The notes under the pieces were generated by a model. That model ran no database searches and was not told where the DNA came from. It was given only the letters and a program-made list of their open reading frames with translations. Positions 8,011-16,380 of a stretch of 39,987 bases of DNA are shown piece by piece. This DNA is from a virus. Positions within the stretch are counted from its first letter, which is position 1, and every line of letters begins with the position of its first letter. A program made the position numbers and the translations under genes. The stretch covers positions 1 to 39,987 of IMG/VR virus record IMGVR_UViG_3300028800_000185. One strand, given 5' to 3'.

Positions 8011-8883
8011 ATGACTTCTTTAACTAAAGCCTTAAAAGACGGATCTATCGATCTCAAATTTACTCAAATACCTTGTGCTGTTTTAAAAGACGGAACTCGC
8101 CTTATTACGACAACAGGCGTTACTAAAGCTTTAGGAAAAGCAAATACTTCCGGAGGAAAATCGAGCGGCATCGATAAGATACCACCTTTTTTAAACATTT
8201 TATCTCTTAAACCATTTATAACAGAAGACTTAGCCTCATCGCTTTCTCCTATAGAATTTCAAATGAAAAATGGAGGTCGTGCTTTTGGTTATAAAGCCGA
8301 AGCGCTTCCAAAAATTTGTGAGGTATTTTTAAAGGCCCGTGATGCGGGCGTTTTATTTGGTAGGCAATTAGATCACGCCGCAACCGCAGATTTAATCATG
8401 CGCTCCTTAGCTCATATAGGTATAATATCTCTGATTGATGAAGCGACTGGTTACCAAGAATTTCGCGACAAGACAGCTCTCCAAGCTATTTTAGATAAAT
8501 ATTTAACTGCTGAGTCTGCCAAATGGGCCAAAACTTTTCCCGATGAATTTTATCTCGGAATTTTCAAGTTAAAAAAATGGAATCCGTCAAAGGAACTTCG
8601 ACACAAACCTCAAGCTATTGCAAATTATACAAAAGATTTAGTTTATAAACGCTTAGCCCCAGAATTACTTGAAAGCCTAGAGGAAAAAAATCCTATTTCT
8701 GAAAATGGGAGAAGAAAAAAATGTCATCATCAATTCCTTTCTAGAGAACATGGATTATCTCATTTAAAGGGTCATCTATTCATGCTTCAAAAACTTATGT
8801 GCTGTTCTTCTGATTGGGAAGATTTTATGAAAAAAGTTAATGATTTGCTTCCTTACTCACAAACAGAAGATATAATTATTTAA
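8011..8883 (+). CDS. P63C-domain protein
   Basis: A 290-residue soluble protein. The C-terminal third matches the P63C domain by motif: KPQAIANYTKDLVYKRLAP at about 205-223, then a basic stretch GRRKKCHHQFLSREHG at about 232-247 and a helix ending near residue 280. The N-terminal part (TRLITTTGVTKALGKAN; FGYKAEALPKICEVFLKARD) is typical of the region before P63C in phage and mobile-element proteins. The domain's biochemical role is not established. It has its own promoter, sits between 26-bp direct repeats and interrupts the MDWTQ array, so it is probably a cargo gene. Confidence 0.8.
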   Translation: MTSLTKALKDGSIDLKFTQIPCAVLKDGTRLITTTGVTKALGKANTSGGKSSGIDKIPPFLNILSLKPFITEDLASSLSPIEFQMKNGGRAFGYKAEALPKICEVFLKARDAGVLFGRQLDHAATADLIMRSLAHIGIISLIDEATGYQEFRDKTALQAILDKYLTAESAKWAKTFPDEFYLGIFKLKKWNPSKELRHKPQAIANYTKDLVYKRLAPELLESLEEKNPISENGRRKKCHHQFLSREHGLSHLKGHLFMLQKLMCCSSDWEDFMKKVNDLLPYSQTEDIII

Positions 8884-8896
8884 AATAGGATAAATT

Positions 8897-8995
8897 TTGA
8901 TTAATTTCTTAGGTTGGGTCTTTGTAATTCTTATTGTTTTGGCTATTATAGGCGGCTGCACATCGAATTCTGATTGTGAATACTATGGTGATTGA
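8897..8995 (+). CDS. Tiny putative lipoprotein
   Basis: A 32-residue frame from TTG at 8897, ten bases after the P63C stop, with an AGGA site. It reads as a hydrophobic segment (FLGWVFVILIVLAIIGG) followed by Cys at residue 21 and a polar tail (TSNSDCEYYGD). The IIGGC sequence could be a lipobox, which would make it a small outer-membrane lipoprotein like the outer component of a two-part spanin. The start codon and lipobox are only moderately good. It overlaps the truncated MDWTQ copy by 11 bases. Confidence 0.42.
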   Translation: MINFLGWVFVILIVLAIIGGCTSNSDCEYYGD

Positions 8996-9062
8996 TGGGA
9001 TTCAAAAAGAGATGAAGGACTTTCATGGAAGGCTTTGTGCAATTGAGAGAGAAAGGAAATAA
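8985..9062 (+). pseudogene. Truncated MDWTQ-family copy (C-terminal tail only)
   Basis: ATG at 8985 opens 25 codons, MVIDGIQKEMKDFHGRLCAI plus ERERK, which correspond to the C-terminal tail of copy C and its relatives (compare MIDGIQKEMKDFHGKLCAIE in copy C). The N-terminal MDWTQ part and membrane segment are missing. The stop overlaps the ATG of the next full copy as TAATG, as between intact copies. It is probably a remnant of a duplicated unit, though it may still serve translational coupling. Confidence 0.5.
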
Positions 9063-9226
9063 TGGACTGGACACAAGTTTTAACAGTTTTTGCAGTCATC
9101 GCAACAAATTTAGCGACTGTCATTGCATTGTACATTCAAACTGACACCAAAATAACTGCTATCCATCAAGAGATGAAGGATTTTCACGGAAGGCTTTGTG
9201 CTATAGAGGAAAGGGGGAAAAAATGA
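9062..9226 (+). CDS. Small membrane protein, copy E of MDWTQ family
   Basis: A 54-residue protein: MDWTQVLTV, a hydrophobic segment (FAVIATNLATVIALYI) and the conserved tail EMKDFHGRLCAIEERGKK. It is the shortest intact member. Its TGA overlaps the ATG of the next gene by four bases (ATGA at 9223-9226). Conservation of both ends while the coil shrinks suggests the N-terminus and tail are the functional parts. Function unknown; a membrane-located lysis or exclusion role is plausible. Confidence 0.6.
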   Translation: MDWTQVLTVFAVIATNLATVIALYIQTDTKITAIHQEMKDFHGRLCAIEERGKK

Positions 9227-9236
9227 TTTGGGCAGG
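9211..9236 (+). repeat. 26-bp direct repeat flanking the P63C gene (right copy)
   Basis: Identical to 7914-7939. This copy contains the end of MDWTQ copy E, the ribosome site and the first codons of the intact MIWAG gene, so it is likely the ancestral arrangement: an MDWTQ gene followed by a MIWAG gene with an ATGA overlap. Confidence 0.75.
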
Positions 9237-9348
9237 AATTTGTTTAGCTTTTGGAGTCGCAATTTTTTGTTGGATAATTCTACCTCTTACATATGGAGTT
9301 TCCATGATTGTAGCCGGTAGCATAGCCAATTCAAGAAAAATTAACTAA
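9223..9348 (+). CDS. 41-residue membrane protein (MIWAG)
   Basis: ATG at 9223 overlaps the stop of copy E by four bases and has a GGGGG-rich ribosome site. The product has hydrophobic segments (GICLAFGVAIFCWIILPL and VSMIVAGSIA), so one or two membrane passes, and a basic end (NSRKIN). It ends eight bases inside the convergent gene at 9341-10960. With the MDWTQ proteins it could form a small membrane module. No family recognised. Confidence 0.52.
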   Translation: MIWAGICLAFGVAIFCWIILPLTYGVSMIVAGSIANSRKIN

Positions 9349-10960
9349 TTTCTTTATCGAAATTTTTGACGGACTTTCGGAAGTCTTTTAAAGTCCCTGG
9401 GTGATTTATTAGAGCCTTCCCACCGCGTTTTATTGCCTTTCCGTATGGTAACTTTTCAAGTAAAGTTTCAGCACCTTTTTCTTCAAGCTCTGATACTTTC
9501 GAAGTTTTAGAAATCGCTTTTTCTTCCTTGAGAAGCTCTTTAAGAATTCCTTGAAAACTCTTAAATTTCTTATCACCCATTAGATTTATGAAAGATCTTT
9601 GAGCTCCCGTTGTATCTTTCCCTATAAGATTCTTGACCAATTTGAAATCTATAGTTTTCCCGAAAGCATCACCTAAATAAGTTTGCACAGTTTCGTAGTC
9701 ATTGATCTTCGTCCATTCTTGGTTCAAAGGCTTGAAATTCTGTTTAAACGCACCTTCAGGGGCAAGATCGCTGATTATCTCTTCGATAGCACTGTTATAT
9801 TTTCCGAGCGCGTCAGACTTAGCTTTATTATATCCTCTCGTTTTAGATGGATCTAAAATCTCCGATTTCGCCCTATTATTTTTCCTAAATTGATCATATA
9901 GATCTCCAAAAGTCAGTTCGTTCTTTTGAATCTCTTTTTTGAATTTTTTTAGATCTTTAAAAACTTCTCTTTCATATTCGCTTAAAGCTATACCTTTCGT
10001 ATGTAAATTTTTTATTTGATTATCGATAGCTCCTATTACCTCTTCCTTAAAAATCAGCCCTGGAGTCTCGTGCGCTAAGGCATCTAATTCTCCAAATTTT
10101 TCAGCCACTTCGACTTTATGAATAGGATTAGATTCAACAGCCTGAACAACTGGATCTTTCGAAATAGCTTTTGTGGTTATTTTCCTGACATCTTCGCCAA
10201 CTGATCGGATAGGGGCTGTAAAATACTTGATCTCTTCTACTACAGGTTTAAATGCTTCAACAACCGCATCAGTTTTTTCAGGGTGCATCTGTCCTTTAGG
10301 AACCTCAGCTATCTGTTCTGCGATTTTTGGAGCAGTTTTTTGGAGAGCTTTTTCAAATGTCATTCCCGCTTTCATTTTAGGAAGAAGCTTTGGAAGTAAT
10401 TTTCTCAAAGCTATAGGACTCACCGTTAATCCAGCAGTTAATCCCAATGCCCAATTTTCACTTAAACCAGCTTCTTTAAGACCACCAAAAACAGCACCTG
10501 ATATTGAACCGTGCGCAGTTCCAATTGCAGCCCCTGATGGGCCGCCTGTAGCAGTACCGATAAGACCTTCCATACCGCCCCATTCACCTGCATGACGGGC
10601 TATTCTCTCTGCGCCTGTTTTGGCTTCTCCACCAAATCCTTCTGATAATTCATGACTACTTTTGAGACCAGTTGGTTGACCAAATAAACGTGCGACATCT
10701 TCTGGAAATCCTCCCGCACCGCCTCCCAGACCTGCTGCATATGATTTGCCGACATCTAGAAGATCAACTTGATTTTCTCTCTGAGGTCTCTTTTCTTCAG
10801 ATGGAGAGTGCTTTATAAGATTGGTTAAAATTTCTTTCTCGTTATAGCCAGCTTTTTTTGCACCCTTCAAATCAAAGTTGTATTTTTGAGACAGATTTTT
10901 TACTATCTCTTCGTCAGAGTAACCAGCTTTCTTAGCACCTTTATAATCAAAATTTTCCAT
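9341..10960 (-). CDS. Putative internal virion/ejection protein
   Basis: A 539-residue protein. Residues 1-50 hold two copies of a roughly 20-residue repeat (FDYKGAKKAGYSDEEIVKNL and FDLKGAKKAGYNEKEILTNL). Residues 70-190 are Gly/Ala-rich with possible amphipathic membrane-active helices (GTATGGPSGAAIGTAHGS). The rest is helical and charged. This plan and the position behind the nozzle gene and two other helical proteins fit the ejection proteins of P22-like phages, which leave the capsid with the DNA and breach the cell envelope. No muramidase motif is visible. It overlaps the upstream gene by one base. Confidence 0.6.
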   Translation of the reverse strand: MENFDYKGAKKAGYSDEEIVKNLSQKYNFDLKGAKKAGYNEKEILTNLIKHSPSEEKRPQRENQVDLLDVGKSYAAGLGGGAGGFPEDVARLFGQPTGLKSSHELSEGFGGEAKTGAERIARHAGEWGGMEGLIGTATGGPSGAAIGTAHGSISGAVFGGLKEAGLSENWALGLTAGLTVSPIALRKLLPKLLPKMKAGMTFEKALQKTAPKIAEQIAEVPKGQMHPEKTDAVVEAFKPVVEEIKYFTAPIRSVGEDVRKITTKAISKDPVVQAVESNPIHKVEVAEKFGELDALAHETPGLIFKEEVIGAIDNQIKNLHTKGIALSEYEREVFKDLKKFKKEIQKNELTFGDLYDQFRKNNRAKSEILDPSKTRGYNKAKSDALGKYNSAIEEIISDLAPEGAFKQNFKPLNQEWTKINDYETVQTYLGDAFGKTIDFKLVKNLIGKDTTGAQRSFINLMGDKKFKSFQGILKELLKEEKAISKTSKVSELEEKGAETLLEKLPYGKAIKRGGKALINHPGTLKDFRKSVKNFDKEIS

Positions 10961-11601
10961 TAAAATGGAATCCTATCAGGTTGCATAGATTTTTGAAAAA
11001 AAGTATCAAACGAAGGTCTTTCTTTCTTTTTGGAAGAGGGTTTTTTTTCTGTTTCTACTGAAGTTCCTGCATCTTTAAAAGCCTCTTCAGCGGTCTTTCC
11101 CGACTGAACATCAGCGATTAGACCCATTAAAGAATCTAATTTTCCTTGATAAGCCCTTTGTGAGTCTTTAGAGGAAATCTTGTAAGGTGCTAATAATTTT
11201 TCTATTTTTGTATCGGTAAGGGTCCCTTTGTTTTTCAACAAAGATGTATAAGCATAATCGGCCGCTTGAGACCCAATTGCGTCGATTTCAGCTCTCTTTT
11301 GGATACCCTCTCGATTCCAAGATTCAGGAACGAATAACATACCAGCATATTTTTTCAAACCCTGGAGACGATCAAGCATTCCCTTAAATTGTTGTTTTTC
11401 TTGAGCTTTAGCCTGAAGTTCTTGTTGTTGTTTCAGTATTTCTTTGGAAAACGCGCCTTGTTGTTCCTGATTTTTAAGAGCAAGTTCATGTTTTCTCTGC
11501 TGTCCTCTTTCATATCCTTGAGCTACTGATCCCGCAGCACCACCCAAAGCCCTTGCAAATTGTGTTCCAAAACCAGGATTGCTTTCTAATACTTGTACCA
11601 T
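10960..11601 (-). CDS. Putative ejection protein, coiled coil
   Basis: A 213-residue protein with a Gly/Ala-rich start (FGTQFARALGGAAGSVAQGY) followed by a long Gln/Lys/Glu-rich coiled coil (about residues 35-80) and a Lys/Ser-rich linker near the end (KKPSSKKKERPSFD). Start and stop abut the neighbouring genes (ATG shared with the downstream gene region, one base from the upstream one), so it is part of a translationally coupled trio. The GxxGxxxAxG start is common in phage pilot or ejection proteins. Function is inferred. Confidence 0.55.
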   Translation of the reverse strand: MVQVLESNPGFGTQFARALGGAAGSVAQGYERGQQRKHELALKNQEQQGAFSKEILKQQQELQAKAQEKQQFKGMLDRLQGLKKYAGMLFVPESWNREGIQKRAEIDAIGSQAADYAYTSLLKNKGTLTDTKIEKLLAPYKISSKDSQRAYQGKLDSLMGLIADVQSGKTAEEAFKDAGTSVETEKKPSSKKKERPSFDTFFQKSMQPDRIPF

Positions 11602-11602
11602 A

Positions 11603-12142
11603 TTATCCTCCTAACCATCCCCCAAGAGCATGCCCACCCGCTCCTGTACCGGCTAACAATAACTCTTGCCAGAAAGGCTTATCCTGTTTAGTCAAAACGT
11701 TCTCGGAAGGTCTTTGCCCCAATAGCTCGTGAGACATCCCCAAAAGCTCTCTAATCGCGTTTTGCTGCAAACTCATCCGTTTTGAAGCCAATTGTTGACC
11801 AAAATCTGAGGCATAACCCGCAGTAGCTTGTTTAAAACCAGATCCCCTTTGAGCTCCCATTGCACCTGGAGAAAAACCAGAAAATCTTCCTGCAATAGTT
11901 CCTAATCCCTGTTCGAATTCCCTATGAGCTGGTGCTTCTGCTTGTTGGAATGCACTTTCGTCTCCGCCCGCGAGTCGTGAAGTATAGCTATCGGGCTGTA
12001 CATGAGAGAATAAAGAACTAAAAAGCTTCATCTGATCTGGACTATAGTTCTGTAACTGAGTTAAATCGTAGCCAGTGGGGGCCTTGCCCATCGAAGAGCC
12101 AGTTGCGCCCATTCCTTTACTGCCCGAGAGAGATGTTGACAT
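11603..12142 (-). CDS. Putative ejection/internal virion protein
   Basis: A 179-residue protein. The core ESAFQQAEAPAHREFEQG followed by GTIAGRFSGFSPGAMGAQR is a pattern I know from uncharacterised proteins placed after the tail genes of short-tailed phages. It ends in a Gly-rich hydrophobic tail (LLLAGTGAGGHALGGWLGG) able to insert into membranes. The start has an AAAAGGAT site. It probably acts with 10960-11601 and 9341-10960 in DNA delivery. Confidence 0.58.
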   Translation of the reverse strand: MSTSLSGSKGMGATGSSMGKAPTGYDLTQLQNYSPDQMKLFSSLFSHVQPDSYTSRLAGGDESAFQQAEAPAHREFEQGLGTIAGRFSGFSPGAMGAQRGSGFKQATAGYASDFGQQLASKRMSLQQNAIRELLGMSHELLGQRPSENVLTKQDKPFWQELLLAGTGAGGHALGGWLGG

Positions 12143-12189
12143 ATATCATCCTTTTTTCTTTAGGATAACACCATCAATTAATTTTTGCA

Positions 12190-12672
12190 CTATTGTTCAA
12201 TAACTCTATTGGTAAGCCATTCTAAGACTACCCAGCCTGAAACCACTGCTGGAGGACTACCACCTCCTGCCGTAATCACAATATTTGTTCCGGTAATGAC
12301 TATATTGACTTGATTATTCGCCGCAACCACGTCAACATAAGGTAATGGAAACCAATTAGTTCCGTCAGTGAACGTGCCATAAATCCGTGTGAACCCACTA
12401 AGCTGTGATAAAGTAAGCCCATGGGCGATATTACCAGTACCTGTGATAGTATAAACTTGACGAAGTGTCTGCTGTTTCACTCCTGTGAGATACCACGATT
12501 CGCCTGTAACTACATTTGTATTAACGGGAAAGATCCCTATTGTCCGAGCATTAACTTTCTGAGCGACATCAACGTAGCTTTTGTCGATCTCAACTTGTAG
12601 AGCTTGGAGAGAATCAACTGGAAACTTCCTCTGAGATCTAAGATAAGGGGTGTTTTGCGTAGGTTGAGACAT
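12190..12672 (-). CDS. Tail-associated structural protein
   Basis: A 160-residue protein: a helical N-terminus (PVDSLQALQVEIDKSYVDVA, KVNARTIGIFPVN), then a beta-rich domain containing a typical fibre-attachment pattern (QVYTITGTGNIAHGLTLS, TRIYGTFTDGTNWFPLPY) and an end WVVLEWLTN. Similar TGTG-NIAHGL-GTFTDGTNWYPLPY strings occur in small tail proteins of other short-tailed phages. It directly follows the 1046-residue gene (shared junction at 12672), so it is probably part of the tail tip or fibre socket. Confidence 0.58.
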   Translation of the reverse strand: MSQPTQNTPYLRSQRKFPVDSLQALQVEIDKSYVDVAQKVNARTIGIFPVNTNVVTGESWYLTGVKQQTLRQVYTITGTGNIAHGLTLSQLSGFTRIYGTFTDGTNWFPLPYVDVVAANNQVNIVITGTNIVITAGGGSPPAVVSGWVVLEWLTNRVIEQ

Positions 12673-15600
12673 TAGCTTAGAAGTGGACCTCTATCAATAT
12701 CGATTTGCGCTGCATGCAAAGTTATCTCTGAGGTAGCATAAGTCAAGTTCCTCATTTGCGCATCACTCAAAGTGATCCCAATTTGAACACTATCTCCCTG
12801 CAAACTAGTATTAATCCTATGCCAAATCTGATATTGGCCTGCCGCCGTTGGCATTTGCAAATTAGTATTCGCAGGCGAAAGACCTATATTTGCCGACTCA
12901 GGGCATGTGTACATAGTCTGTGAATAAATCAAAGTGCCATTGGGCTCGGTGACGTTGTTATTGTAGACTTCATCGGGATCTTGGCTTAGGTAGATGTTCA
13001 CTGTCACCTGAGCATTCGCTGTGAAGTCCATCAAATATTTCTGAACACCGAGTCTTACTTGTCTTCCTTCTTGCCAGTATGGACCGAATTGTTTCGTTTG
13101 AAGCAAAGGCTGCGACAATTTTGCAAACTGTCCCAAGCCCACATAACCTTGGTTCACATAAGGGATATCCACCGTAAAAGTGTTAGCATCAGGCGTAGTT
13201 TGCACTTGACCAATCTGTTGAGCAAGAGGAGAGATCGTCGCCAATCCCCCCGAACCGTAAGCCGTAAAACTAGTCGTATCCAAAGCAATAACAAACGAAG
13301 CACCCGTCGCCGACACTACTGATACATATCTACCATTAATCTCAGTCATCCCTACAACACCAGTAATCAACACAATCTGACCTGCGGCAAATGTATTCGT
13401 CGCCGTTACTACACCCTGCGTAGCATTAGTGATTGCTGTTATTATAGCTGTTGTCGTTCCTAAAGCCCCTTGGAAGTAAAGATAGTCACCAGGTGCAACA
13501 CAATGATTAGGTGCAGTGATCTGAGTCAATCCACCACTACTGGCAATAGCATTGATAGAACAAGAAACAGCTTCCCCAGTTCCTTCACCCTTAATAAGTA
13601 CATATCCTTCAGGCGTTCCCCCCACGACATTGGGGAAAAATGCCGTTGCCGATCCCGAGTTCCAAGACTCCGTCCATTCTGACCAGGTAGGAAAAGGACA
13701 CGTAGCCCAAGTAAAACCACTACTCTTTCGATAAGGTCCATGGGCCGTAAAGTTCTCATATAAGACACTCCAAGTGTTGTCTCTATAGTTAAGTAGAAAA
13801 GAATTCGTTGGGAATTTCCACTCACTATCATCGAGAGGATAACTAAAGTAGACCCACTCCTTGAAGAAGTCTCTTACAGCATTTACTCTTTGAACGCCAT
13901 TATTAGAACCCTGAATCTGAAACACAGAGTCTGGAATAACCAGATCTATTCTTTCGGCACTTTCTTGCGAGGTAATAAGGATACCATTAGCGCCGATTGA
14001 CAAAACGCCTCTGTCCAAAGTAATTGCCGAAAAAGTAGAGAACGTACCCAACTCTTGGTTGATGTTGTAAAATAAGAACGGTTGCAGATCATTGCCAGTA
14101 TAAGCAAATCGAGTCTGCCTTGTTGTAAAACCAACAATAAGAACATCTTCATTGTTATTCACATAAGTTATAGGTCTGTCGATTCCAGCCGAAAGATATC
14201 CACCATATCCGGTGACATTTGTATAAAAGGACTGAACATTAGCAGTTTGATCAAGAGGAACCAAAACAGGGGCACCAGAAGAATTAACAGTATAATACGG
14301 CGTTCCATTCCAGCTCCAAATCACGGTATCTTGTAATAAGAAAGGTCCAGTAGTACTTGATTGGACATAAGCTCCGAAGAAAAGGAGCCTATCCTTAAAG
14401 GGTACAATAGCTATAGCTCCCACAAGATAGTATTGAGCTGATGGCAAAAGATCTATCGATACAGCTGTTGATGATAGAGGCGGAGCAAAGTTAACCCAAC
14501 CTGTACTCGTCGATGTCGGAAGACCGGACGCGCCCGTCATATCACCATCATAAAACTTAATGCCATCTTGACCAGGAATTGAAGCAGTGAGAAGTTGAAC
14601 TATTCCTGTACCAGCTACTGTTACATTGGCTGAAAATGTTACAACATAATTTCCACTTGCTGCTCCTGAAATAGAAGAAACTGTTCCAGTAACACCACTG
14701 ATATTTGACCCGCCAGAGGTCCACTCATTAAACCACAGTTTATCGCCAACTATAAGAGAGGTAAAGTTACCAGCACCTGTTGAAAAGTTGAATGTAATCG
14801 ATGCAGTAGTAGAACCAGAAGAATAGGTACCATTTACAAAATTGAAACCAGGCTTCCCATTAGTAGCCCAGAAAGCCCCAGCATAGTTTGTTGTATTAAA
14901 CTGCTGATAATCTTGCCCAGTCCAATAAACAGGTGTGTCTGTTCCTTTGTAGTAGCTTACATTGTAGAATGTGGAGTTCGTCGTTGTAATCTGGTAGGCC
15001 TTAGACTGATCGAAAGCCAATAATACTGGATAGGTGGGCGTAAGAGTAGGATTGAAAAGGACAAATTCTTTCAGACCTAATACTGGCGATCCTGGATAGT
15101 AGGAAAACTTACCCACTAAAACAGCACCGTGAGCCCCACCAGTGATGGTAATAGCCCCAGTTGCGTAGTTTATAGTTCCTGTTCCTGCTGGAGATCCTAT
15201 TAATGTACCATTAGGTATTGTTGGCTCTGTGTAAGTATTTGTTCCATCCGATAAAGTAATCGATCCGGGAACTATTCCTACAAGAGCATTTTGTGATGGG
15301 GTTGTCGTGTTAAAATTGACGAGCGTTGCAATACCAACTGAACCATAAGCCGTGAAAGCACTAGAATTAATGTTGACCGTGATCGTACTTCCAGCGTAGT
15401 TTACAGCAGTAATTGTCCCACTTAGACCATTGATTTGGGTCATACCTACAACACCAGTGAAGGTAACAACCTGACCCATCATAAAAACAACATTTGTCAC
15501 TGTAACAACTGCGCTAGATGCCTTTGTGATACCTGTAATCGCACTTGCTATTAAGTTGCCTGTAAAGGCGCCACCTCCAGAAGTAGTACCAATTTGACCT

Positions 15601-15812
15601 ATCTGCCAGTTAGCGGGTGGAGTTGAGTTTAGTACAGATTGCGACTGAATCTGTAGTTGGCCAACTAGAATCGTACCACGTTTGCGTTTGGCTCGTCCTC
15701 TCCAGGAATAAAAATTGTACATAGTAGGAAAGGCATCATTATCAATAACAAAAGGAAGCCTGTTAATAGTAAGGCCTTTAGCAAAATTTCCAATGAAAAT
15801 TTTATCGCCCAC
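12672..15812 (-). CDS. Large tail nozzle / packaged-DNA stabilisation-type protein
   Basis: A 1046-residue protein. The N-terminus (FAKGLTINRLPFVIDNDAF then YNFYSWRGRAKRKRGT) is typical of tail nozzle or stabilisation proteins (P22 gp10-like or T7 gp12-like in role). Two inserted beta modules of about 75 residues contain GVVGMTQINGLSGTI and GVVGMTEINGRYVSV, each ending SxFTAYGSxGxATI; these resemble the FCCH domain often annotated in phage structural proteins. The middle has a propeller-like pattern (YGGYLSAGIDRPITYV, DDSEWKFPTNSFLLNY). It sits between the adaptor gene and the small tail proteins, matching that role. Confidence 0.7.
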   Translation of the reverse strand: MGDKIFIGNFAKGLTINRLPFVIDNDAFPTMYNFYSWRGRAKRKRGTILVGQLQIQSQSVLNSTPPANWQIGQIGTTSGGGAFTGNLIASAITGITKASSAVVTVTNVVFMMGQVVTFTGVVGMTQINGLSGTITAVNYAGSTITVNINSSAFTAYGSVGIATLVNFNTTTPSQNALVGIVPGSITLSDGTNTYTEPTIPNGTLIGSPAGTGTINYATGAITITGGAHGAVLVGKFSYYPGSPVLGLKEFVLFNPTLTPTYPVLLAFDQSKAYQITTTNSTFYNVSYYKGTDTPVYWTGQDYQQFNTTNYAGAFWATNGKPGFNFVNGTYSSGSTTASITFNFSTGAGNFTSLIVGDKLWFNEWTSGGSNISGVTGTVSSISGAASGNYVVTFSANVTVAGTGIVQLLTASIPGQDGIKFYDGDMTGASGLPTSTSTGWVNFAPPLSSTAVSIDLLPSAQYYLVGAIAIVPFKDRLLFFGAYVQSSTTGPFLLQDTVIWSWNGTPYYTVNSSGAPVLVPLDQTANVQSFYTNVTGYGGYLSAGIDRPITYVNNNEDVLIVGFTTRQTRFAYTGNDLQPFLFYNINQELGTFSTFSAITLDRGVLSIGANGILITSQESAERIDLVIPDSVFQIQGSNNGVQRVNAVRDFFKEWVYFSYPLDDSEWKFPTNSFLLNYRDNTWSVLYENFTAHGPYRKSSGFTWATCPFPTWSEWTESWNSGSATAFFPNVVGGTPEGYVLIKGEGTGEAVSCSINAIASSGGLTQITAPNHCVAPGDYLYFQGALGTTTAIITAITNATQGVVTATNTFAAGQIVLITGVVGMTEINGRYVSVVSATGASFVIALDTTSFTAYGSGGLATISPLAQQIGQVQTTPDANTFTVDIPYVNQGYVGLGQFAKLSQPLLQTKQFGPYWQEGRQVRLGVQKYLMDFTANAQVTVNIYLSQDPDEVYNNNVTEPNGTLIYSQTMYTCPESANIGLSPANTNLQMPTAAGQYQIWHRINTSLQGDSVQIGITLSDAQMRNLTYATSEITLHAAQIDIDRGPLLS

Positions 15813-15813
15813 A

Positions 15814-16380
15814 CTAGTTCCCTATAGCAAAGTACAAAACAGTCATGTTGTTAACAACGCCAGTTCCGCCCGCCCTATTGACAGTCATACTAGTAACGCT
15901 ATTAGTGGAAACACCCATAACGTTAGCTGCAATTCCTGTAGATGTAACAGGTGTGGCAGAACAAAAAAAACAGGCATTCGGAAAAGGTTTTGCAAAAGTG
16001 ATTACTAGAGAGGTGCTTAGTAAAGAAAAAGAAGCGGAACCCCATTTCAATATTAATCCTCCAAAAAGAAGACAACTACCCGGACTTGCAATGTTATATT
16101 GGTCTGATGTACGTGAAGAATCCCCAGAATAAAAAAATAATTGAGGAAAGCCAGCTACCGTGTTGGTAAAAAGCACTGGCGGTGAGGTTGGTACAGCAGG
16201 AACATTGTTCGCATTAAACGTTACCTGTTTATGTTGTCCGTTTCCTGTCTGGCCAAAACCAACGTGATCAACTGCAACATATCCTGCTGTAGACTGATTG
16301 TTTATCAACATTTGAGGTTGGTCTAAAGCAGGAGCGTTATTAGCCGCAGTAATCGCCGTATTAAATGTGTAGATAGTCAT
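15814..16380 (-). CDS. Tail protein with gp53-like C-terminal domain
   Basis: A 188-residue protein. The last 90 residues, GGLILKWGSASFSL then ITFAKPFPNACFFCSATPV and a final VLYFAIGN, follow the pattern of the gp53-like C-terminal domain of phage tail fibres (G-L-I-x-x-W-G, then F-P-x-x-F-P-N-A-C, ending in W/Y-x-A-I-G). The first 90 residues are a beta-rich module with the string VAVDHVGFGQTGNGQHKQVT. It lies between the adaptor and nozzle genes and could be a tail needle knob or small spike. Confidence 0.65.
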   Translation of the reverse strand: MTIYTFNTAITAANNAPALDQPQMLINNQSTAGYVAVDHVGFGQTGNGQHKQVTFNANNVPAVPTSPPVLFTNTVAGFPQLFFYSGDSSRTSDQYNIASPGSCLLFGGLILKWGSASFSLLSTSLVITFAKPFPNACFFCSATPVTSTGIAANVMGVSTNSVTSMTVNRAGGTGVVNNMTVLYFAIGN

